DNA of 64,000 nucleotides from Melanopsichium pennsylvanicum (taxonomy: Eukaryota; Basidiomycota; Ustilaginomycetes; Ustilaginales): positions 1,054,001 to 1,118,000 of the forward strand of contig OAPG01000001.1 of NCBI GenBank assembly GCA_900208305.1. The letters are read 5' to 3'. Positions 57,153 to 64,000 of this stretch are shown here, one piece after another. The notes under the pieces were generated by a model that saw only the letters and a program-made list of their open reading frames with translations, was not told the DNA's origin and did no database searches. The translations under genes were made by a program, and so were the position numbers. Position 1 is the first letter of the stretch, and every line of letters begins with the position of its first letter.

Positions 57153-60131
57153 ATGGCTTCTATTAGCTATACGACAACACGTTGCAGCACTTCTAGCCAT
57201 GAAACTGCCGGCTTTACTTGCGCCGACTTTGGCGAAATCGTAGGTTCGGCATCCTCACATGGAAGCACAGGCTTGGACGACTACAAAATTCTCGAACCCG
57301 GCGACTTCCGAAGAGTCAAGAGCCAGAAGAGTATGCGCTCCAGACCCGCCTCACGCATTGTATACGCTCTCGACTCCGAATCCGCCACTTTGATCGCACC
57401 AGAATCCGCCGGAACTGGTCTTTCACGCGATGCAACATCCCTTCCTCCCGATTTCGACCTTGTTATCCAAAACCGCCCCAGAAATCTGGCCGGTAGAGAA
57501 GCAAGGGACCGTGCTACCTTTGGACCTTGGAATGATGACGCTGAAGACGAGACCGCTCGTGTCGCACCTGCAGATCTCAAGGAAGAATTAGTCAGCATCG
57601 CAGACGAAGGCTCGGACACAGAGTCGACAGTCGCTATTGAGGCTGTCGAGCAGCCCATCATATCTGCATTGACACCATCTCCAGCTTCAGAGGATATGCA
57701 TTTGTCTCAACTCAAGCAGGAGGCCGAAGAAGCGTGGGCGAACTATCGACCGGGCATGACACCGCAGCAGCGAACGCTCGCCTTGGAGAGCGAGTTGGAC
57801 ACCGAGTCCATCACCTCCGATCAGCCCGTCCACATTCCCCGGCGAATCACCTCACTGCGTCGATCTTCCCAAACTGTCCTGACCGCTCTGCCCAAACCTG
57901 ATCTGGCAAAACGAAGAGGCTCAGTCGCCACACTCTGCATTCAGCCTCACTCTTCCTCGGACCATGTCAAGGGGACGCTTCTCAGTCGACGTGTAAGATC
58001 AGAATTCGAGACTTTCCCTCGTATCACCACTCCTTTTCAACACGGATCTGCATCATCATCGAGGGATCATGTCACGTCCGACTTCCATGTTCAACGCCCC
58101 TATACGGCCTCAATCCTCTCGTCCGCATCCGAAGGCAGCTTCCTCGGCCACCAGAATAGCTTTGAGAGCGGCATGAGCCCGCTCCTGCTTAATTGTTGTG
58201 CTACTACCGCTCGACTGCCCGGTCGGCTGCAACGACCTGCGACTGCCGGAAGCATCCCGGCTCTCGGATCATCCGCAGTCTACCACTCTTGTGCTCTGTC
58301 CACTGCGCCTCTCAACCGCCCTGAAACGAGCAACCAGCTCTCCGCCGAGCAAAGGCGTCAGCAAGTGCGCCGCACCAAGAAGCTCACCCAGATGCTCGGT
58401 GAAGAGATGCTCCTCGCTACCAACACGACTGGTAACCGTTCGAACCTTGCTCAGCAACCTCAATCTCTTGGCTCGAGCACCGATCTTCGCCGCAAAAAAT
58501 ATCGTCCGCAAAGCATGCCGTTCAGCAATGGTGCTGCGAACGCGACCGGCGGCAAGACACGCGCTTTGTCTCGTAAATTGCTTCAGAGCCGAGGCCACAG
58601 CGTCAAGAGTTGGAATCAGTCTTTCTCCGAGCTAGGACAGCCTCCTCTCTCGGCGCCAGCAGGACTCAACCGGAAGGCGGCTGCTATTCTGGGCCTCCCG
58701 CATCCTTACTCTTCCAGCGCGCTGATCAGGGCATCCGACGAAGGGATGGTTCAGGACGCAGAAGAGCTCGACGAGGTCGAAGAGATAAACCCATTCACAC
58801 GTCCTTTCATACCTTCAGGACTAGAGGAATTCAACGAATATACGCCAAAAGTTGATCAGCTCGCTGCCTTTTCAGCTGCGGCTCTCGATGAGGGTGCCTC
58901 GCCTACTTTGCCTCAGGACGGGCCGTTTCGACCTTTCGACCGCTCGCATCTCGATCAGGCTCTGGCCATGTCGGAGGGCCGCAAGCTTGCTGTAGCTCGC
59001 GACGAGCGTCGTCGCCGCGTGGCCAAAATGTCGCGCTGGCTTGGTGAGGCTGTGCCTGCAGAGCTCATCATGTCGGCTGTTCATAAAAAGCCAAACGCTG
59101 TGATCGGCAGCACAGATTGCGTCGCATCGAGCCACTCTTCAGCGAGTCACCATACCACAGGCTACGGACAAAGTGAGGCTGACAGATCGCGCCGCATCCC
59201 TATATCCACATCCAACGCCTCTTCCAACGGTCACGGTTCCATTTCGCATGAGGGATCGGTAGTCTCTAATCTGCAATCGTTCATGTCGATCGACAGCTCC
59301 GACGAGTCTGACACGGAGGCTGCTGCTGTCCACCGTGAAGGTCAGATTGGCCGAGGTCTGGCTGAGCGACGCTCTGTCGCACCTTCCCCGCCAAGCAACA
59401 CGTCGGCTTTGGCCGATAGTCTTACTGCGTATCGCACCTCGATCGATAGTTATGAGTACCTCCTCGAAAACGACCACGAGCGACTCAGTGAACTCGCCTC
59501 AATCTTCCACAATACCCACATTACGCCCAACCTTGGCACTCTCCACACGATGGTTCCTATCACTCGACCTCCCGTATCTTCCGCTCGTCCTCGTACATCA
59601 CCTTCTGCAGATTTTGCCTCCGAATATCGTCGCTTGATCAATGCCGGCAACAGCCCCGCTAATCGACCGGCAACGCTCTCGGCCACTGTCGACTGCGTCC
59701 CACGTCGCTCTGCCGCGTTCTTGGAGCTATCTGATTCTGATTCTGATAGCAGCGATGCCGATGAATTATACGAATGTGATGATCCCTCCTATTCCTTTAC
59801 ATTTCTGCGTCGGAAGAGACTCGACTCACACGATCGCTCCATCACGAAGCTGTCCAATTTTTTCGGCTCAACCCCTTCACAGATTGTGCGAAGTCAGAGA
59901 GATAGCCGACCAGTCATCTCCAGTGCTGACTCCGTCTTGACCATTGGCAACGCCAGCATCTCTAACAAAGGTCTGAGGGGAAAGGCTAGTCAGCCACATG
60001 CACTCAAGACAATATTGAGGTCGCTGGAGGAGGAGGCACTGGACGACTCGAAGCTGACTAGCTTCCAAAAGTCGGAGATCTCGAGGAAGGTCCATTTGCT
60101 CAAGAAGCGGACCACCAAGATGTTTGCTTAA
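57153..60131 (+). CDS. Unknown serine-rich protein with three K[LM][ST]xx[LF]G[ES] motifs
   Basis: A 992-residue, mostly disordered, serine-rich protein that I cannot assign to a known family. No signal peptide or membrane helix is evident. Three short basic motifs share a pattern: KLTQMLGE (410-417, after RRQQVRRTK), KMSRWLGE (625-632, after RDERRRRVA) and KLSNFFGS (899-906, after RRKRLDSHDRSIT). Acidic serine patches (SDSDSDSSDADE) precede the last copy. The C-terminus (about 955-992) is a predicted helix with SLEEEALDDSKLTSFQ and ends in basic residues. The start at 57153 lies in CACAATGG, a good context. Convergent with URC1. Real gene: long uninterrupted frame with normal codon use; function unknown. 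Confidence 0.8.
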   Translation: MASISYTTTRCSTSSHETAGFTCADFGEIVGSASSHGSTGLDDYKILEPGDFRRVKSQKSMRSRPASRIVYALDSESATLIAPESAGTGLSRDATSLPPDFDLVIQNRPRNLAGREARDRATFGPWNDDAEDETARVAPADLKEELVSIADEGSDTESTVAIEAVEQPIISALTPSPASEDMHLSQLKQEAEEAWANYRPGMTPQQRTLALESELDTESITSDQPVHIPRRITSLRRSSQTVLTALPKPDLAKRRGSVATLCIQPHSSSDHVKGTLLSRRVRSEFETFPRITTPFQHGSASSSRDHVTSDFHVQRPYTASILSSASEGSFLGHQNSFESGMSPLLLNCCATTARLPGRLQRPATAGSIPALGSSAVYHSCALSTAPLNRPETSNQLSAEQRRQQVRRTKKLTQMLGEEMLLATNTTGNRSNLAQQPQSLGSSTDLRRKKYRPQSMPFSNGAANATGGKTRALSRKLLQSRGHSVKSWNQSFSELGQPPLSAPAGLNRKAAAILGLPHPYSSSALIRASDEGMVQDAEELDEVEEINPFTRPFIPSGLEEFNEYTPKVDQLAAFSAAALDEGASPTLPQDGPFRPFDRSHLDQALAMSEGRKLAVARDERRRRVAKMSRWLGEAVPAELIMSAVHKKPNAVIGSTDCVASSHSSASHHTTGYGQSEADRSRRIPISTSNASSNGHGSISHEGSVVSNLQSFMSIDSSDESDTEAAAVHREGQIGRGLAERRSVAPSPPSNTSALADSLTAYRTSIDSYEYLLENDHERLSELASIFHNTHITPNLGTLHTMVPITRPPVSSARPRTSPSADFASEYRRLINAGNSPANRPATLSATVDCVPRRSAAFLELSDSDSDSSDADELYECDDPSYSFTFLRRKRLDSHDRSITKLSNFFGSTPSQIVRSQRDSRPVISSADSVLTIGNASISNKGLRGKASQPHALKTILRSLEEEALDDSKLTSFQKSEISRKVHLLKKRTTKMFA

Positions 60132-60470
60132 GATGAAGCATCGATCCGTGTGACCTGCCGGCGGGTTGCCTTTCAACTTGACCTCAATTCCCTTTCGTCT
60201 CACCTTTCGCCTGCGTAAATTCTCAAAGTGATCCGAGAAGCTTTCTCTACTTTCCTTTACTGTTCCGAGAGCCTCAAAGGCCATCGGATGTATTTGTATC
60301 GCTGCATAACTTTCTCACTCTGTTACTGTCACTGTCATTGTCACATTCCCTTTCAGCGCAATTCCGATAATTTTCGCCTTCACACTCTCTCACATTGAGC
60401 GATTGGACATATCAGCATTGTCAAAGAGGCCGAAACAACAGCATATGAAAGCATTTTTTTCCGAATTTGT
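60132..60470. other. Intergenic, convergent 3' ends (unknown gene/URC1)
   Basis: A 339-base spacer between convergent genes. Pyrimidine-rich with scattered T runs; nothing else recognised. Confidence 0.5.
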
Positions 60471-62253
60471 CTAATGATCGATATCCTCCCAAGCCCTGCC
60501 GACAGTATGCTTCAAATCTTCCTCGGTGAGGTGTTTGGTGTTGCTAAAGTAACCTGCTTGAATCTTTGCGTCGATTTCGACCCTCGAATCGGCCGGAATG
60601 AGCTCCTCTGGCAATTCGTACCTGTTCTTGATCTTAATGCCAGAGTTGACGGCAGCGTCGTGCTTCATGTTGCTCATCGAGATCCAATTGGTGATGTTTG
60701 TTGCCCCCAACCAATGAAGTACGTCCGGCATGAGAGCTTGGAACCTCATGTCCTTCACTCCGGCAATATTTTCCGTTCGTTTAAAGTAGTTCGATGCACT
60801 GTCCGTGCCACGCTTGCGAGCATTGTAGACAAGATACTTTGTCACCTCGCCGAGTGCTCGACCTTCTTTACGGAAGTAAATCACCGCACCGGCACCTCCA
60901 CGTTGGGCAGTCTTGATACTTTCTTCGATACCGAACAAGAGGTAGGGGCGACAGGTGCAAATGTCACTACCGAAAACGTCGGAGCCATTGCACTCGTCGT
61001 GGATGCGAACAGTCACTTCCTTTGTTGGGTCGCGCAGGTCTTCAGGACGGCCAAAGATGTAGACGGTCAGACCAGAGATAGGAGGGAGGAAGACTTTCAG
61101 ATCGTGGCGAGTGAGGAGTTCTGGATAGGAACCTCCAGTGTCTTCAAAGATGGCCCTTCTTAATGCCCCCTCTGTGACGCCGAGACGCTCAGCTACACCG
61201 GGGAGGTACCAGACTGGGTCGACTGCGGCTTTGCTGACACTGACTTCGCATCCAGGGTCTACATCCTCGGCGACACCGGGCAGTCGGATGCTCTTGACCA
61301 CGATCCTTCCATCGATGGGGAAGACGCCTGAAGCTTGAGCCTTGTCGAGCTCAGGCATCTTGATGTGCGCCTTTGTGAGCGACGCGGTGGGTCGGATATC
61401 GATGCCTGCTTCAAACTCGGACTTGTACACTTGGGGCGCAAGATGTCCCCACGGGTCCATGGCGACGATCTTGGAAGGGTCGAACCACGATGGGTTAGGT
61501 GGGATGTCAAATGGAGGCTCGGTGTTGGTGTAATCTGGCCGATGATTGGGGTTGAGCTGGCCCATCGCAATGGCGAGCGAGCGGTAGACAGAATAGCTTC
61601 CACCGTATGCACCGATGGCATTACGGACACGAATTGAGTTGGGATGTCGGCTCGCGACAACGGGACCACGCTGTCTCGGGTCCTGCGCAGCCCAATTGAG
61701 CGGCAGAGGCCTAATTCCGACCTGTCCTGGATAGGTGGTCAGAATAACTCGAGAGGAGTAATAGCCAGCCGTGGAGGCGGCTGGGGTGGGCTGAGAAGGC
61801 GATGCTGCATCATTGACGGGGAGTTTTTTCGTTCCAAGCTCGGGCGTGCTGACAGGTGTGGGTCCGTTGGTTTGTGGCAGTCCACCAAGAGGGTGAGCAG
61901 GAGGACCGAGCGGCTGAGGAGGTGGCGAGGTTCCGAGGGAAAAGTCGGCGGGTTGTGAGGGTGAGAAGCTGTGAACTCCTAGCGCTGTGAATCCAGTGGC
62001 ACTCTGCCGGCGAGCATATGACGACGGTGAGGGTAGTGCTGCTGCATTCTGCAAAGAGTCGACCTATCGGATCAAAAGTGGAAGAAAAGCATGCCAACTC
62101 GTGTTAGTTGATCTGCAAATTTGAGAGGAAGCTGCCGACGCCGCTACGCCCTTGTTTTGTGCATACCTTTGCTTCGAGATGAGAGTTCTTTATCTTGAGC
62201 TCAGTGAGCTCGTCCAAGATCCGTGATAGGATTTGGTCAGTCGAGGATGTCAT
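60471..62253 (-). CDS. URC1: URC1, GTP-cyclohydrolase-II-like uracil catabolism protein, two exons
   Basis: Urc1 is a GTP cyclohydrolase II paralogue required for the yeast URC pathway of uracil degradation. The coding sequence is complement(join(60471..62048, 62167..62253)), 554 residues. Exon 1 encodes 29 residues (MTSSTDQILSRILDELTELK and on); the intron 62049-62166 has GTATGC/TTGCAG borders, phase 0. The long URC1-specific N-terminal domain is visible (NAIGAYGGSYSVYRSLAIAM, KIVAMDPWGHLAPQVY). The cyclohydrolase domain has zinc ligands Cys382, Cys393 and Cys395 in the C-x10-C-x-C pattern of GCH II, and EGRALGEVTKYL matches the conserved EGRGIG region. Riboflavin-type RIB1 lacks the long N-domain, so URC1 is favoured. 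Other URC genes are not in the window. Confidence 0.88.
62049..62166 (-). other. Intron of URC1
   Basis: A 118-bp intron with GTATGC donor and TTGCAG acceptor. It links a 29-residue first exon to the main frame, which otherwise has no ATG at its 5' end (only TTG). Confidence 0.75.
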
Positions 62254-64000
62254 CTGAGTGAGGAGGATGCTGCAGCAATTTACTCAACAGACCAAGCAGG
62301 ACGAGCCGGTATGCGAATATGTGCTGGAAGTGATGTTGGAGATCCCCGGAACGATTCCCGCTGTCAATTGTGAGTCAACAAGCTAAGCTCGAAAAGACTT
62401 GAGGATCTGTAGAGACCTGGCGAAATTTGAAATTTCGATCCTTAGAAATGCTTCAGCAGACTGATGGTGACGGTTGGCTATGAAGGATGGAGCAGCGGCG
62501 AGTGCTTTTAAGTTGTGCAACAAGTGGGCGCAAGGGACTCCGTCAGAGCTTGCCCCCTCGGAGGTCTCCGAAAGCTGCTTCAGCAGGCCTATCTCGACTT
62601 ATGACCAACAGAAAGTCAACAGACACGCACGTTGCACTGGAGACTACTCTGTACAAGTAATTTACAATATGCCGTCGAACAGACGAAAGGGCAGGGCCAT
62701 GTTGGGTCAAGAGGGGGTCTGGGCACGGATCAGTCAAACCAGGCAATGCTCCTCTCCGCATACTGCACCCTGAATCGGATGCACCGAAACGAAATCGCGA
62801 GCGCCCACTACGAATGCCAGGTCACGCAGGCGGAGTAGATAAGGGGGACTTTCTGATAAAAAAGCAATTGCACGCGACACCTCAGCCTAGAGTATTAGAG
62901 ACGGCAGGAAGTTCGCTGAAGCCCTGTTTGTCTCGGGACAGGAGCGGCAAAGCAACGACACATCCGAGCATCCGTTCCACTCACCAATCCGCAATCACAC
63001 ACATGGAAGTAGCAGAAGCAATTATTTATTTGTGATCTTGCGGTTTTCTAGAATCGTCGAATCAGACGCTGGACCGAGACCAAACAGAACTGGAGATGCC
63101 CTCTGCTACGTGAACGAAATTTAAAACTTCAGCCTTTGGTCGCAGATCGTCGCAGTCAACTGTATCATCCTATTTGGTGTCGATACGGACAATTGAAGCC
63201 ACAAAGATGACGCGAAGCTGTCCGAAGCTCTCACAGGCAAGACCATTTGACAAATCAGGAAGAAGTGGCTATCTCAAGGTATCAAACCCGACTTGCCTCC
63301 AAGAGTTAGAGTAAGAGATAAGGAACCCGAGACCAAAATCGATTTGGCCCATCCCGATCTAAGCCACGTCACATGTCCCAGAATCTGTTTGTCATGATAA
63401 CAACACCAACGTCTCTCCAGCCTACTAAACTCTCGTGCTTCGATTCTGCTCTCATACAGATCGATATACTTTTTATTGTGACCCGGCCATAAAGCTCGAT
63501 CGGCTTCGCTTACTCTGATACCGATGCACTCAATAGGTTGTGACATACAAAAGTCCGCCGTCTCAATCACACGCTCGATTCCTCTCACAGCGCCTCGTCA
63601 CTTCCAACCATCACTCCTTTTCTGGGTCGAGGGATCAACTGACCTAGCTCTTGTGCTCGCAAGAAGACGGCGTAAGACAAACGCCGGCATCTTGCAACGG
63701 TCTCGTTCTCTCAACCACCTCCAATGCCTTTGTCTGGGTGTTTTCTTCTGTTGGCCTGTTCCCATATCAGGAAGATCATTCTCCACAAATCGTCGGCATC
63801 TGGTGGAAGAGCGTTCTGATTCGGTAGTATTGCGTAACGGGCACTAAGATGCGACGGAAGAGAGGGGTCAATATCCACATTTTCAAACTGCGCCTTAGGA
63901 CTTTTTTTCCGGGGCACTGTTTTGGTACAAACCATGGTCGCAGGTCATAATGAAGGTTCAAGTTCGTAAAGCGTGCGAGGCTTGACGCAGGTGATCCGAG
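62254..64000. other. Right-end interval without assignable genes
   Basis: The last 1.7 kb starts with the URC1 promoter region. A minus-strand open frame of 74 codons at 63711-63935 starts with ATG in good context and has protein-like composition (FENVDIDPSLPSHLSARY), but I recognise no family; it could be an exon of a gene extending outside or a chance frame. Nothing else was supported. Confidence 0.5.

Noticed and set aside
1..64000. tRNA, rRNA, CRISPR or biosynthetic gene cluster
   Set aside because: I found no convincing tRNA box pattern or cloverleaf, no rRNA, no spaced direct-repeat array, and no co-oriented set of biosynthetic enzymes; a tRNAscan-type search would be the decisive check for tRNAs.

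Overview
The window is nuclear DNA from a basidiomycete fungus, most likely a smut or related anamorphic yeast of the Ustilaginaceae (Ustilago/Sporisorium/Pseudozyma group). The reasons are compact, mostly intronless genes with GT..AG introns of about 110-260 bp where present, fungal gene families throughout (Spf1 ATPase, DASH subunit, Zn2Cys6 regulator, fungal opsin, URC1, complex I NDUFA9), and CT-rich leaders with monocistronic spacing. The placement rests on protein families and overall style; no alignment was run. There are no operons, CRISPR arrays, phage or IS elements, and I recognised no tRNA or rRNA genes.

Layout, left to right: 3' part of a neutral ceramidase (1-1365, +); RRP15 (-); mitochondrial succinyl-CoA ligase beta LSC2 (+); a large PX/PH phospholipase D, Spo14 type (+); PEX4-like ubiquitin-conjugating enzyme (-); a two-exon microbial rhodopsin (+, 14642-15666); an ACS-family MFS permease (-) with a cluster of GATA motifs upstream; a three-exon DASH complex subunit DAD4 (-, 19638-20104) divergent from the P5A ATPase SPF1 (+); a GH36 raffinose-synthase/alpha-galactosidase-like protein with hydrophobic segments near its C-terminus (-); a USP12/46-type deubiquitinase (-); a three-exon Zn2Cys6 transcription factor (+); an LtrA-family membrane protein (+); an MFS transporter whose reading frame is broken twice (-); eIF3e (-); DNA-3-methyladenine glycosylase (+); complex I subunit NDUFA9 (+); a ferric reductase (+) convergent with tRNA-His guanylyltransferase THG1 (-); a repeat-rich interval (54.5-55.8 kb); a serine-rich protein of unknown function (+); and URC1, a GTP-cyclohydrolase-II-like uracil-catabolism protein with a newly placed first exon (-). 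The last 1.7 kb holds nothing I can assign.

The genes do not form an obvious biosynthetic or defence cluster. Most are housekeeping: mitochondrial (LSC2, NDUFA9), RNA and translation (RRP15, eIF3e, THG1), ubiquitin and peroxisome (PEX4, USP), lipid (ceramidase, PLD) and ER (SPF1). Accessory or environment-facing genes are the rhodopsin, permeases, ferric reductase, zinc-cluster regulator and GH36 protein. The most notable points are the rhodopsin with a complete proton-pump residue set, the small DAD4 gene recoverable only by splicing, a doubly frameshifted MFS gene, a CpG-rich LTR-like insertion inside a CpG-depleted older repeat, a three-copy K[LM][ST]xx[LF]G[ES] motif in the unknown protein, and protein-specific inserts in THG1, MAG1 and GH36.
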